A DNA stretch of 64,000 nucleotides from Multifurca ochricompacta. Lineage: Eukaryota > Basidiomycota > Agaricomycetes > Russulales > Russulaceae. Shown piece after piece: positions 11,195 through 22,481 of this stretch; position 1 is the stretch's first letter; each line of letters opens with the position of its first letter. The stretch is from NCBI GenBank assembly GCA_022496185.1, contig WTXG01000060.1, positions 62,001 through 126,000 on the forward strand, given 5' to 3'. The notes below the pieces were generated by a model. It did no database searches. It was not told the DNA's origin and saw nothing but the letters and a program-made list of their open reading frames with translations. Made by a program: the position numbers and the translations under genes.

Positions 11195-13294
11195 ATGGCA
11201 TCCCTCACAATGCTCGACCTCATTCGATTAGATGCTCTCTTAGCACCTGCGATTCTCCTTATTAGCCTGTCACTCTTCACAACCTTCTCGCGCCGCCATC
11301 ACAAGAAATATCCTCCAGGTCCTAGGCGCTTACCATTCATCGGTAATCTACTCGACATGCCCTCTAAAGATGGGTGGATCACATACAAGAAGTGGTCAGA
11401 AGAGTCCGGTAAGCACATAAATGAGAATATTGTTGTGCAGTGCTCGTTCTCGTCCTCACAACCTAGTTTAGGTTCTGATGTGGTACATGCGGATGTGTTG
11501 GGATCGCATATAATTATCTTGAATTCAGCAAAAGCTGAAAACGAGCTACTTGAGAAACGCTCATCCATTTATTCCGATAGGTATGACTTCATAAACTTAA
11601 GATAGTTTCCAATATATTGATGACATGATGTCAGGCCGCGATTTACCGCTTTCCAACTGTACGTATATTTATCATTAGTTGCAGGTTCTCTTGTTCTAAC
11701 GGAATTACAGCATGGGAATGGACTTCAATCACGGCCTTCTCCCGTATGGAGATAGTTGGCGCCGTCTGCGACGTGCTTTCCATGCTCACTTCGATGCTAC
11801 GACATCAAAAACATACAAGCCACTCGAGATACAGGCAGTTCAAGGTTTGCTGCGCAACTTAATGTCAAGTCCTGATAACTTCTCTCAGCACCTTAAACAG
11901 TAAGTGCAGTTATGATGCCAATCGATGATTATTGTGTAGACGCATAAGAGAAAGCATGACTGGGAAAATTATCGTATCTATTGCATACGGAATTGATGTG
12001 CGGCCGGAAGGTGATCCATACGTAGAGGGAGCTGAGAGGGTACTCGAAGGCGTCTCACTAGTGTCATCAAACCCCCGGGCCTTGCTTCTGGATATGGTAC
12101 CTTGGTGTAACTTTTCTGATTCGTTCTCGAGAAGTAAGCCGATGTCTGAATTATTATTTATGCAGTGATACACATGCCAAGCTGGTTTCCTGGAGCTGGT
12201 TTCAAGCACGAGGCACAAAAGTGGCTTCCAGTTATGGCTAGTATGATAGAAACGCCTTATTCCGAAGTCAAGGCGGCCCTTGTCAGTGCAATGGATAGCT
12301 TGCGTTCTTATCCCTATATTATCCTCTTTTTTTAGGCAGCAGGAATGGAAACTCCTTCTGTTGCCGCAACCATGATCTCCCAACTTGGTGAAAGTCCAAC
12401 CGAAGAAGACATATGGTTAACAAAGGCCGTACCAGGAGTCATGTATCTCACAGGTGCCGACACGGTGAGTGATTATAATGACGAAACCATTCCTGGCTAA
12501 TATTCTGATGAACAGACAATGTCATCACTGAGTACATTTGTTCTGGCGATGATTTTGTATCCCGAAGTGCAACGCAAAGCTCAAGCGGAGGTTGATTCGG
12601 TTACCCGTGGATCTCGTCTTCCAGATTTCTCGGACTTTGATGAACTTCCGTACGTGAATGCGATTCTGAAGGAAGTGTTGCGTTGGCATCCTGTTGCCCC
12701 ACTTGGTGCGTTCATTTCTTGAGACGTAAACGTCAGTTTATTTTGACGATACTGCCTTTTTTAGGTCTCCCTCACCGAGTTATGGAGGATGACGTCTATG
12801 AAGGCCATTTTATTCCCGCTGGTTCGACAATCATGGCGAATGTGTGGTGTGTTACTAGATCCGTCTACTCTCCTTTTACTTCTCTTAACTTTCCCCAGGG
12901 CCATGATGCACGACCCTGTTATTTTCCCTGAATCGGATCGATTCCTTCCCGAGCGCTGGCTCGTTCCAGATCCCCCGCCATTCCCAGAAGTTGTATTTGG
13001 TTCTGGGCGACGTATCTGTCAAGGTCAATACATGGCACGTGACAGCATCTGGGCAGCTATTGTGAACGTTCTCGCAACATTTGACATCACGTCTGTGAAG
13101 GGCAATCCGCCCAAGGAGATTTATTCTTCTGGGGTCGTGTCGTTCGTTATTTTCATTTCCCTCTATGCATGATCCAAAGGAACTTGATCTCCCCTGATTG
13201 ATATAGCTATCCTGAAGCGTTTGTTACCGATATTCGTCCTCGGTCGGATGTAGCTGCGGCGTTAGTCCGCGCAACGGGGTTTGAATCGACATAA
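11195..13294 (+). CDS. Cytochrome P450 monooxygenase, copy C (complete model)
   Basis: The best-resolved copy. Exons: 11195-11408, 11472-11580, 11635-11658, 11711-11899, 11955-12106, 12166-12281, 12336-12464, 12516-12705, 12765-12846, 12899-13141 and 13207-13294. The sum is 1536 nt, in frame, giving 511 residues, a normal P450 length. All introns are GT-AG. Visible in order are an N-terminal membrane anchor, the hinge PPGPRRLPFIG, the C-helix WRRLRRAFHAH, I-helix GADT at about residues 308-311, E364-V-L-R367 (ExxR), PERW at 419-422, and haem motif FGSGRRICQG with ligand Cys442. An internal ATG at 11210 (MLDLIRL) matches the start used by the paralogues and may be the true start. Substrate unknown. 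Behind it lies a truncated FunK1 remnant. Confidence 0.93.
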
Positions 13295-13399
13295 TAGTGA
13301 TAAAGCGGAGTAGCAAGTTGAAGCTCAAATGGCGAGTCTACGTATCTGTCTGCTACAAATTTTGACTGGTCTCGATGGCTAGATTGACTGCTTTAATCT

Positions 13400-13640
13400 A
13401 CAGGACAGGCATGGGTCCGACAAACTTCACAGGCGTCAAATGACATTTTTTATAGGTGTGGAGCTGCGGTGTTCACTTCCCGAAAGAAAGATCCTTCTTC
13501 AACAGGGTTGTTTCAGATAGTGTAGTCCTAGGATAAGGGTCTCTGGAGTTAGGTAAGGTACTGGGATTTGTAATATTGTGAGACAATGAGAGGTTGCTTG
13601 GGAATCACTCACTGTTAATAAGGTTATCTACACATCTGAG
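13400..13640 (-). pseudogene. Truncated FunK1 kinase 5' remnant
   Basis: This stretch matches the 5' part of the FunK1 gene at 40930-41180. On the minus strand it can be read as PNSRDP followed by KFVGPMP, but the frame is broken and nothing of the kinase core follows. Because it lies just downstream of P450 C, as the full kinase lies downstream of D, it marks a segmental duplication with later loss. Confidence 0.7.
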
Positions 13641-14032
13641 TTTGACTGACTATAACCTGTCGCCAAACCAACAACAGGCCAAGTGAACGCAAACGCGTGC
13701 GATCACGTGACACGACGCCTTCGCTGCGTAGTGTTGCGGAAAATATTCGAGGCCATTAATTTACTGGTAATTTACTCGGTGAAAAATCACGTGATACTTT
13801 CACGTGATGATTTCAAATTATAATTCCATCTTGTCTATTTTTTTTTTTTTGAAATCGAGTTTATCACGCGCTTCAGGGTGTGTCCCAAATTGCGCGGCTA
13901 CTACGGGACAGATTAAGACGGGCATATATTAGTCACGTTGGCACGTGACCCGGTAACACATCCCTTCTTGACCACATACCACCACCATCACCTTTAGGTC
14001 TTTGTGTTGTTCTGCTGATTAAGTTGCCTCCA

Positions 14033-15813
14033 ATGTCTAATCGCTTTGCTGCTCTTTCGGAGCCCCCTCCCCCACCCCCCCTGTCACAGTTAGGTGCGGA
14101 ACTGTGTCGGGGATCGTGTGGGAGCTAGCCTCCCAAGTCACATCAAGATAAGTCAAGGCTCTAGGTCACAGCAAAGTCAAGTCAGTTCAAGCCCACAACA
14201 AAGTCGATAGGGCACGCGCGTGAGATTCGAAGTCGACGGCAGAGACGCTCAGTCCTGCAGCAAGTTCAAGATGATGAAGGCTCTCCAAGTCACATCTTGG
14301 AGAGTTCAAGTGGGGCTCTAACTGAGAGGATTCAAGGATTCCGAAGCACCTCTGATTGAATACAAGAGAACAGACTTAGTCTGTCTCTCTACTCTAGTAG
14401 GTCTTTAAATACATGTAGAACTAGCTATGTCATAGTATATAGAAGCATCTAGTTCTATGATATAATGTCTAATAGTAGATCAAGCTAGAACTAAGGAGAA
14501 TTAGGAGGGGTTAGGCCCTCAGTAAGCAAAACACCAGTGAAACACAATATCGAGTCATTAGTAACGTCGCAGGGAGAATTCTGTCACACCCCCCTTCTCC
14601 TGCCCAGGTTCTCACCTCTGCCATCACCCAGCTTTACAATGGGATGGTTGAGGCTGAGGCTTCCTTCCCTGGGGATGACGATGCTTATGTTGCCGCCCTC
14701 CATGGCCACCTCCACGATTTCCTTGACTTTGCCCCTGTTCATGGGGCCCCCTCACTCATCCTCTCCTACGCGCAGCACTCCCAGGCCTTTGTGGATTCCA
14801 TGCATGCTGCTTTCCCTACTCCCCTCTCCACTCTCACCAGGACCTTCCATGAGGACCTGTCCCTGATCCATCAGGACTTGCTGCTCTTCAAGAGGTCACT
14901 GGATGCGCTCACTGCTGGTGGCACACTGGCACCCCCCCTCCTGCTGCTCCCCCTCCTGCTCCTGTTCCAGGCCCTTCCAAGAAAGGTAAGGCCCCAGCCC
15001 AGGCCCCTCCCACCCCACCTGCCCAGGCCCCGGCCCAGGTTGCCCCAGCCAAGGCCCCCAAGGCCAAGGCCAAGCCCTCTGCCCCAGCCCCCTCCCCTGC
15101 ACCCCTCCTGCCCCCACTGCCCTGCTGCCCCTACCCCTCCCCCCCTTCCTCCTACGCTGCTGCTGCCAAGAGGCACGCGAGACCCTCTCTGGTAGTATTT
15201 CCTGGTTCTGTGCAGGACATCTCCGATCCGCCATTTGTGTGCAAGCCCCCTGGGGCTATTGTTTCATTTTTGAACTCTGAGCTGTCTGGTTTGGGTACTC
15301 AAGTCTCCTTGTCTGCTGCGCGGTGGACACCTAAGAAGAACTTGGTCCTCACGGCCGGCCCTGATGTCTCAGAGGCCAACCTCCTTTCTGCCCAGCCCCT
15401 CATCACCTCCGTGCTCGTCCCTTCCTGTCAGCGATGGGCCAGCCCCTTACCCCCTCCTCCCGCCTGAACGTTCGGTGGTCCGGGGACCATCAACGGCCTT
15501 GCAACTGGCGTGACCCCGCATACTGGTGCCCATTCTCCCCAGGCCTGTCATGAGGCCCTGGGTTGTGAGAATCCAGTGTACAGGGCACTCAAAGTGACAG
15601 CCCTCCCCTCCTGGGTCCGTGCCCCCTCCACTCTCCTCCCTGGCTCCACCTCCTCTGTGGTGGTGGCCTTTGAGGATCCGGATGGTGCGGCGCTGACAGG
15701 CCTCTTGCCCAGCGCACCCTCTATGCCTTTGGGCATGCTGGTGCGGTCCGTCGATGGAAGAAGCCGCCCGCGTCAAGAAGCCGGCTGTCCCGGCCCCCAC
15801 ACCCACCGCTTAG
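14033..15813 (+). pseudogene. LINE ORF1 (gag-like), interrupted
   Basis: ORF1 of the LINE, the RNA-binding gag-like protein. It starts MSNRFAALSEPPPPPP at 14033, is interrupted by a 507-bp LTR insertion, and resumes at about 14594 with AQVLTSAITQLYNGMVEAEA. A long Pro/Ala-rich linker follows (14930-15170), then FVCKPPGAIVSFLNSELSGL and the C-terminal block typical of basidiomycete LINE ORF1, PSWVRAPSTLLPG plus SSVVVAFEDPDG (15610-15690). Frame changes near 15170, 15440 and 15740 show it is decayed. The zinc-knuckle segment is not visible. Confidence 0.7.
14082..14588. mobile_element. Solo LTR inside LINE ORF1
   Basis: A 507-bp segment starts TGTCACAG, ends CTGTCACA (TG...CA) and is bounded by C-runs on both sides, consistent with a short C-rich target duplication. 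Removing it rejoins the proline-rich ORF1 leader to AQVLTSAI. It holds no coding frame, as expected of a solo LTR left by LTR-LTR recombination. Its parent family is not otherwise present in the window. Confidence 0.65.
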
Positions 15814-15879
15814 CGGCACCTTTCTTTTTTTACTTGTGACTTTTGTTTCAGACTTTCATTGAACTGATTGGTTGGGTCT

Positions 15880-16310
15880 CGACCATGATGGCACACGGGG
15901 TCTGTGTTGAGACGAGCCGGACTCCCGGGTGGACTCGATCTAACGATCGTGATAAGATAAGCTAAAGTGCATCCATTAACTGATTGAGACACAATTCCAC
16001 ATTGCACGCACAACACATTCCTTCTTATATCTTGTCACAAGTAAATAGAACTATTTACTGTTATGATTGTCACGCTTCTATGTAGTATAAAAGGTCATTA
16101 CATTGTACGCGTTCACTTCAGTTTGACCACAACAACTGAAGTGAGTATCAGTATCTTATCTTTACTGTAGTTAGCTAACGCTTAGTAATAGCCTATCCGC
16201 TATCTACATAGGTAAAGATACTAATTAATATATAAGTTTTGACCACAACAACTGAACCTATCCGCTATCTACATAGATAGCTAAACTCTTTCACAGCTGC
16301 GTTTCATCAG
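15880..16310 (+). repeat. LTR-like dispersed repeat, member 2
   Basis: Best copy of the promoter-like repeat. It has GTTGAGACG and GTGGACTC at the left, CCACATTGCACGCACAACAC, a TATA box in TAGTATAAAAGG (about 16085), CAGTTTGACCACAACAACTGAA, and a right end near CAGCTGCGTTTCATCAG. It shares this order with 33895-34180. It interrupts the 3' region of the LINE, so it is a later insertion. Exact ends are not fixed. Confidence 0.55.
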
Positions 16311-16443
16311 TCTGGACCTGGCACATGCGCCTAGCCATCCCCACTTTTATTTTACATCTTCCTTTTCCCCACCCTTTAGGTGGGGGTCCTGGTTCACTGG
16401 GTCTTCCATGTACTACCTCCATGGCTTTTCCCTTTGGGTTTTC

Positions 16444-16815
16444 TGTTGAACCAGAGTACCGGTACAGTGATACCGGGATAGTGGTCCGACATTATTGTGA
16501 TCGCGTTTAGATAACATTAATTGATGAGATCAAAACACGTTTCACATTAAATTAGATAACTGAGTATAAATATCTCAGATCGATCATGTGATTTGATCAC
16601 ATTCATTAACGAGCGAGATAACGCGTTCGTTTTACTTTAGATTAGTAGCTGATAATAGTACATCTAAAAATGTATATAAAGTCACTAAAACTGCTATAGA
16701 TGAAGCAGTCGTTATCACATTATTGCAAGCAGCTAAGTCTCTGAATTAACAAGGTGAGATAGATAGTAGTACAGTAGTATCTAGAATATAAGCCTGCGCC
16801 ATGCCTGTTCCTTCA
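16444..16815 (+). repeat. 5' LTR of the Copia element
   Basis: Starts TGTTGAACCAGAGTACC and ends GCCTGTTCCTTCA; 372 bp, identical in length to the 3' copy, with substitutions at only two visible sites (ACACG versus ACGCG, and ATCACA versus ATCGCA). Confidence 0.95.
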
Positions 16816-17165
16816 GGTTATGGGCCCTGGTGGGCATCTTGCGCCTTTAATGGCTGCAACAAATATCCTCTGCGCCTTCAATGGCTGCGATGTTTTTCTG
16901 CACCTATGCGGCTGCAAAATAGATGCTACCAGTGAACGCAATGTTCATGCGCCTTTAAGGCTGCACTCCAAAATGCGCCTTTAAGGCTGCATAAGGCTAC
17001 TTAACTCACCATTTGCGCCTTTATGGCCGCATTAATTAATGCTAAGAGCCTGGGCTTTTGTTTTGGGTTTTGAGTACCAGTTGTCGCATTCAATGCTGAC
17101 CATGGCTTCTTTTACAGAAACCAGTTACTCAAACCTTCTTCGAAAAACCCTTCAAATCTTAACCA
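16816..17165 (+). repeat. Copia leader with repeated near-palindromic motif
   Basis: Between the 5' LTR and gag the motif TGCGCCTTTAAGGCTGCA, or close variants, occurs about six times (for example near 16840, 16870, 16950, 16978 and 17015). Each unit is partly self-complementary, so the transcript leader could form small hairpins. This is the position of packaging and translation signals in LTR elements; function here is inference. Confidence 0.6.
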
Positions 17166-17900
17166 ATGTCGTCCCAACTCACCACAGTTGTTCCTGTCTT
17201 CGATGGCTCCAACTACTACATGTGGGCCAACATCATGAAGGCCTACCTCATGGCTAATGGCCTTTGGGAGATCACTGATGGCTCTGATCTTCGCCCTCTT
17301 CCCAAGGATCCCGCCAAACCCACTGAGGATGAAACCTCCCTTCAGAAAGAATGGGATCACGTAGACAATAGGGCAATTGGCACTATGGTCCTGAGGTTAT
17401 CTGCTTCTATTCAGCATGAACACACCTCTACCGACTCTGCTAACAAAATATGGCTGGGTCTTAAGAATAAGTATGGCTCTGTAGGGCCTGGTGCGATCTT
17501 TAGGGACTTCAAGGAAGCCCTAAATTTTCGCCTGGACTCTTCCAAGCACCCCTTGCCCCAGATTAACCATCTTGAGGTTGCCTTTGAGCGCCTTGAGGCA
17601 AACAGTGTCACCATCCCTGCCTCTTGCAGGGTATGCTCCTACTCCATACGCTCCCTCCCAAATGGGAGGCCCTCATCCCCACCATTCTTGTCGGAAGATC
17701 TCCTTCCAACATTAATCTTGCTGTAGTCCACGATGCTGTACTTGCTCAGTGGGAGCAAGATCGATCCAGGGGTAAAAACCCTCATGCTGCTAATAAGCTC
17801 TCGGCAATCAAGCGGAAGCGGGGTGATCCTCGTTTTAATCAGCAAAAACACTTCAGAGGCAAACAGCCGGATCAAGCAGGAGAAACAGTCAGATCAGAAG
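17166..17900 (+). pseudogene. Copia gag, frameshifted
   Basis: The Copia gag (UBN2-like) opens with MSSQLTTVVPVFDGSNYYMW and continues WDHVDNRAIGTMVLRLS and LEVAFERLEANSVTIPAS. At about 17625 one base is missing, and the next frame continues MQGMLLLHTLPPKWEALIPT and AVVHDAVLAQWEQDR. A second shift follows near 17870. No CCHC knuckle is visible. The start is the first ATG that gives the conserved FDGxNYxxW block. Confidence 0.75.
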
Positions 17901-19076
17901 TTTCAACGCGGGCACCGTGCTGGGAAGAAGAACCGGGAGAATCAGCAGTCCAAGGGACAACAGCACTCTCACATTGCCAATCAGGCGTACTTCTCCCGTC
18001 CTCATCTCCTCACTATGCCATCCATTCCCGTACCTCCTGCATTTAAAACTCACTATAGGAACGGAAGGCCTCGTATAGTGATGCGCACTACACCTAAGGA
18101 GCGGATCCCTGGCCGCTATCATGCATTTAACCAAGCCTTGGATCTATGCGACGACATAGGTGTGCCAGGGACCTCTCGTAACATTAAACCACTCGAGTCC
18201 CGCATCACTGACCAATTTTCAAGAGCGTCGTCCAGTCAGACCAAGCTGGAGGACCTTGAAGACGATGGAGATGAACCGCCCCGAAAGAAGTCCAGATCTC
18301 CCTCGCCAATCAACGTCGATTCAGAAAACGAGGAGGAGGACCCCAATAATTCTCTCGATTGGGGTTCTGATCACTTTAATGATCAGTTGGCTGATCTGGC
18401 TGGTTTAAATGAGGACGACGATCACAACGAGTATGTCCCTCCTTTCCTTCTACCCTGCAAAACTAATAGACGCATTTACGCTTCATTAGTTCGCGCTTCT
18501 AGGGAGCCCCCCATAACGAACCGCTGTTACGCAGGCGTAGATAGCACAGTAAATGACTTAAAGTCATGCATTAATACATTTGATTTACAGCATAATTGCC
18601 AGTGTGCTAAGTGTAACGGAAAGACTAAGGACGACAGCCAAATTACTTGGCTCTTAGACTCTGGTGCTTCAGCGCACTTTACCTTTTCTCTCGACGATTT
18701 TATTGAATATGAGGACTTAACAAACCCTGAACCTGTTAAAACGGCTTCTAAGCCAATCTATATTAAAGGGAAAGGGACAGTTCTATTAGAACATGATGTC
18801 ACATACAATGGAGTCACCAAAACGCGTACAACGCGCCTCTATCCAGTCTACTATATTCCTAATATTACTGGGAGACTCCTGAGTGTCGGAGAATTTCTTA
18901 AGCAAGGACTGTACGTCTATGGGGACGAACATCAATTAACCTTGCGGAATAAGGGATCTACAGTCCCTATTATTCAATGCCACCTGGCGATCCCTGGCCA
19001 AACTATCTATTGGCTTCATTCTAAAATCGCTAATTTGCGATCTTACTCCACGATCTTCAGCGTCATTACGATCTAA
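17900..19076 (+). pseudogene. Copia protease region
   Basis: Contains the aspartic protease motif ITWLLDSGASAHFT (about 18644-18685) and the downstream PVYYIPNITGRLLSVGEFLK block. A long acidic, low-complexity spacer (PPRKKSRSPSPINV and others) precedes it. The frame ends in a stop at 19074-19076, and the integrase continues in another frame, so gag-pol cannot be made as one protein here. Confidence 0.8.
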
Positions 19077-20476
19077 TGCATAAGCGCTTAGGACATCCTT
19101 CCAAGGAAGTCTTACGTCATGCAAAAGATCACACTAAGGGATTTCCCCCAGATCTATCTTATCCAAAGACAGTTCCCTTATGCCCGGGATGTGCGCAAGG
19201 CAAGATGCCTTCGCAATCTTATCTCCCGTCTGTAAAATGTGCCTCAAAGCCATTTGAGCGCATCCATTCAGATTTGAAGATTTTCCCGGTTGAATCTTAT
19301 CATAAATACAAATATTTTATCAGCTTTATTGATGATTATACGTCATTTGCTTGGATTGTATGTTTGCACACTAAGTCTGCTGCAATAAACGCTTTGCGAC
19401 AATTCCTTGCTATGATCAAAAATCAACATAACACTAACATTAAACAATGGATGTCTGATGCTGGTGGCGAATACAAGTCTGATGTGTTTATGAATGTACT
19501 AAAAGATGAAGGGATAAACATCCTACAAAGCGTGCCTTATACTCCCCAACAAAATGGCCGCGCAGAGCGTTTCATGCGCACTTGTATGGATAAAGCGCAA
19601 GCAATGCGCATTGAGTCATGTCTTCCAGACTCCTGGTGGGAATTTGCTGTTCTACATGCAGTACATCTCTATAACAGGACTCCTGTACGTCGCCTGAAAT
19701 GGCTGACACCTTATGAGAAACTGTATAGAGAAGCACTGGAGATTTCTCATCTACGCGTCTTTGGATGTGGTGCTTATGTCTACATTCCAGAAGAACGCCG
19801 CAGTAATAAATTAGCACCTAAGTCCGAACTTATGGTGTACATAGGGCAAGCAGATGGCATTAAAGGCCATCTGTTCATAAGACTTGGAAATAATACTTTA
19901 TACACGCAAGCTACAGCCTTATTTGATGAGAATCTCTTTCCTAAGTGTGATTCCAACAAACGCCGTGGAGTTACAAAATTAAATGAGCCTCTACTTAATG
20001 AAGAGCCAGACCCACAGCCCATCCCTTTAGTGGACGATGATGATTTCCTACCATCTCGCCCTCCACCTTCCACACGAAAAGAAGGGCCTCGAGTTCTTGA
20101 CGAAGAACTTAGCACTCCACAGCCAGAGGAACCCTTGCCTTCTCCTGTGCCAGAACAACAACCAGCGCCTCTCTGGCGCTCTACACGGGAAAGGAAAGTT
20201 GCACTTCGCCCTGGGAATGTCTACGGAGAAAATAGGCAACCCATCGATCAGATTAGAGACATTCAGTGGATGCGGCAATGGAGACAAGCAGTGGAACCTC
20301 GGGGTAGCTCCCCGAATCCATCCGCGCGTTTGAGACAGGTTCCTGGTCCTAGTCTCAACACTCCGGCCTGCTCTAGCGACGATCCGCTGTCACCCATAAG
20401 GGGGAGTGACGATGAAGTTGAGGATCTAGTAGATCACGTATCTCAACTAGCCCAGGAAGGGGAGGAGAATTTGTGA
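19068..20476 (+). pseudogene. Copia integrase
   Basis: Zinc-binding HHCC segment (HKRLGHPSKEVLRHA ... CPGCAQGK), then the catalytic core: D in ERIHSDLKIFP, D in WMSDAGGEYKSD, E in NGRAERFMRT, and the Copia C-terminal block PYEKLYREALEISHLRVFGC. The order before reverse transcriptase is Copia-type. It ends in a Pro/Glu-rich linker and a stop at 20474-20476, where the frame shifts again before the RT. Confidence 0.88.
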
Positions 20477-21054
20477 ATTATTTGCTCGCCAAAGCAGTTC
20501 CACATATTTCACAACCACTAGACATGTCCAATATACGGGAATGGACATATAGAGATATTTTGCGCATGCCTGACGCACAACAAAAGGAATGGAAGGCTGC
20601 TTGTCGCGAAGAACTTGAGGCACTTCGCAGATGAAAAGTCTTTACGCTTGTGGACCCTCCCAAAGGGAGGAAGACAATTAAAAACAGATGGGTCTTTGAC
20701 CAAAAATCTGATGGTCGTAAGAAAGCCAGGCTTGTTGCTAAAGGCTTTTCTCAGGTTGAAGGTATTGACTTCAATGAAATATTCTCACCTGTTGTAAGGT
20801 TTGAGACTGTCCGGTTGATGCTCGCGCTTGCAGCGCTTGAGGATTGGCACATCACTGGATTAGATGTCAAAAGTGCATTCCTGTATGGTGAACTAGAAGA
20901 AGAGCTATATATGGAACAACCTGAAGGTTTCAAGATTAAAGGACAAGAAACCAAAGTACTACGACTACAACGCGCCATTTATGGTCTTAAACAAGCTGCC
21001 TTAGCATGGTGGAAGGCGCTGGATAAATCCATGGCTGCAATGGGCTGTAAACGC
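20477..21054 (+). pseudogene. Copia reverse transcriptase, 5' half
   Basis: Encodes REWTYRDILRMPDAQQKEWK, then an in-frame TGA after EELEALRR (about 20632), then KNRWVFDQKSDG, ARLVAKGFSQVEGIDF, FSPVVRFETVRLML, DVKSAFLYGELEEELYMEQP and AIYGLKQAALAWW, all RVT_2 blocks. It is cut by the MITE at 21055. Confidence 0.88.
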
Positions 21055-21284
21055 TAGGGCATAGCACGAGTCCGGGTAACTCGTGAGTTTTTTGAGTAGA
21101 GCCGTGGGAAAACTCGCGGGTATTGATACTCACGGATCCGGGTGATCCGTGGGAAAATACTCATGCGGATCCGGGTATTGATTTTGGCACCCCGGGTACC
21201 CGCACGGGTACTCGCGGAATACTCGTGGGAATATTATTATATAAAATTATTTTTTTACTAGGCTCGTCAACCTAGAACAGAAAT

Positions 21285-21360
21285 GGCTGAAACATGGATT
21301 GAACCTAAGACCTCCGGGAACAAGCTCGGTCCGGTGCTCTAACCACTAAGCCACCCAGCC
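21285..21360 (-). tRNA. tRNA-like sequence (probable tRNA pseudogene) inside the MITE
   Basis: On the minus strand, 76 nt begin GGCTGGG and end TTCAGCC, which pair as a 7-bp acceptor stem (two G-U). A box-A-like TGGCTTAGTGGTTAGAGC and D arm follow, then an oversized anticodon arm of 21 nt, and a box-B-like GGTTCAATCC with a weak T stem. Length and layout fit a tRNA, but the anticodon and T arms are degenerate, so a decayed or tRNA-derived sequence is more likely than a working gene. Confidence 0.5.
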
Positions 21361-21404
21361 TCACTGGTAAAGGCACACAATATATTATATATAGGGTTAT
21401 GCAG

Positions 21405-22035
21405 AATTGATTTTATCACTTGTATCTATTTAATTGTGAACGCGTTTTGATCTTATCACTTGTATTAGATGTATATCCTAAGTATCTAATTAACTGTGAA
21501 CGCGTTTTTGATCTTATCACTTAGATGTATATCCCAAGTATCTAATTAATTGTGAACGCATTTTTGATCTTATCACTTAGATGTACATCCTAAGTATCTA
21601 ATTAATTGTGAACGCATTTTTGATCTTATCACTTAGATGTACATCCTAAGTATCTAATTAATTGTGAACGCGTTTTTGATCTTATCACTTAGATGTACAT
21701 CCTAAGTATCTAATTAATTGTGAACGCATTTTTGATCTTATCACTTAGATGTACATCCTAAGTATCTAATTAATTGTGAACGCATTTTTGATCTTATCAC
21801 TTGTATTAGATGTATATCCTAAGTATCTAATTAAATGTGAACGCATTTTTGATCTTATCACTTAGATGTACATCCCAAGTATCTAATTAATTGTGAACGC
21901 ATTTTGATCTTATCACTTGTATTAGATGTATATCCCAAGTATCTAATTAACTGTGAACACATTTTTGATCTTATCACTTAGATGTATATCCTAAGTATCT
22001 AATTAATTGTGAACGCGTTTTTGATCTTATCAATT
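21405..22035. repeat. Tandem array of about eleven units, 53-63 bp each
   Basis: Units read GATCTTATCACTTAGATGTA, CATCCTAAGTATCTAATTAA, TTGTGAACGCATTTTT, with some units a few bases longer (TTGTATTAG insert). The monomer resembles the reverse complement of an internal Copia LTR segment (TATCTAATTTAATGTGAAAC then GTGTTTTGATCTCATCAATT), and more closely the diverged LTR copy at 33675-33864. The array is not a CRISPR: units are contiguous, with no unique spacers. Confidence 0.85.
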
Positions 22036-22481
22036 AGGCGTGATCCCGGCATCTCTGTACCGACGTGTGCCGACGCGTGTATTCTTAAGCCTACCTTCCT
22101 AGATAGGAAGGCAATGCACGGTCCGATCGGCGCGCCCCACACTTCGCGTTTTTTCGCGTTTTTTCGCATTTCTATAGATATTGTAACTGATTCTTGTTTT
22201 ATTTTGGATCGGATGCATGATCTGACTTGAAACTTCGTGGGATTGTAGTAATATATATATTCTTTCTGTGTATGCAAGATGAAGATCTCTGGCTGCCTCA
22301 AACCTTACAAGTAAACCTACGAGTATACCCACGAGTACTCGGATCCGTGCGAGTATAGGACTCGCGGCTCCGGGTGATCCGTGGGAACATACTCATGCGG
22401 ATCCGAGTATGGGATTATCTAATCTAAATACCCACGAGTTCGGATCCGGGTAACTCACGAGTGCACTCGTGCTAGGCCCTA

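Larger units (their letters stand above)
21055..22481. mobile_element. hAT-type MITE inserted in the Copia reverse transcriptase
   Basis: Terminal inverted repeats TAGGGCATAGCACGAG (left) and CTCGTGCTAGGCCCTA (right) match with one mismatch. They are flanked by an 8-bp duplication, GTAAACGC at 21047-21054 and GTAAACAC at 22482-22489. TAGGG termini, 8-bp duplications and subterminal repeats (GGATCCGGGT and CGTGGG motifs at both ends) are the hAT pattern. It has no transposase. Joining the flanks restores the RT codons CKRLLSDSG. Inside are a tRNA-like sequence and a tandem array. Confidence 0.85.

Noticed and set aside
11900..11954. Frame conflict between exons 4 and 5 in P450 copies A, B, E and G
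   Set aside because: Resolved by using the acceptor GAAAG just before the ATG codon, which gives a consistent phase in all copies.
14871..15234. Gly-rich minus-strand frames of about 100-112 codons
   Set aside because: Antisense of the Pro-rich linker of LINE ORF1.
21405..22035. CRISPR-like repeat array
   Set aside because: Units are contiguous tandem copies with no unique spacers, lie in a eukaryotic MITE, and derive from LTR sequence.
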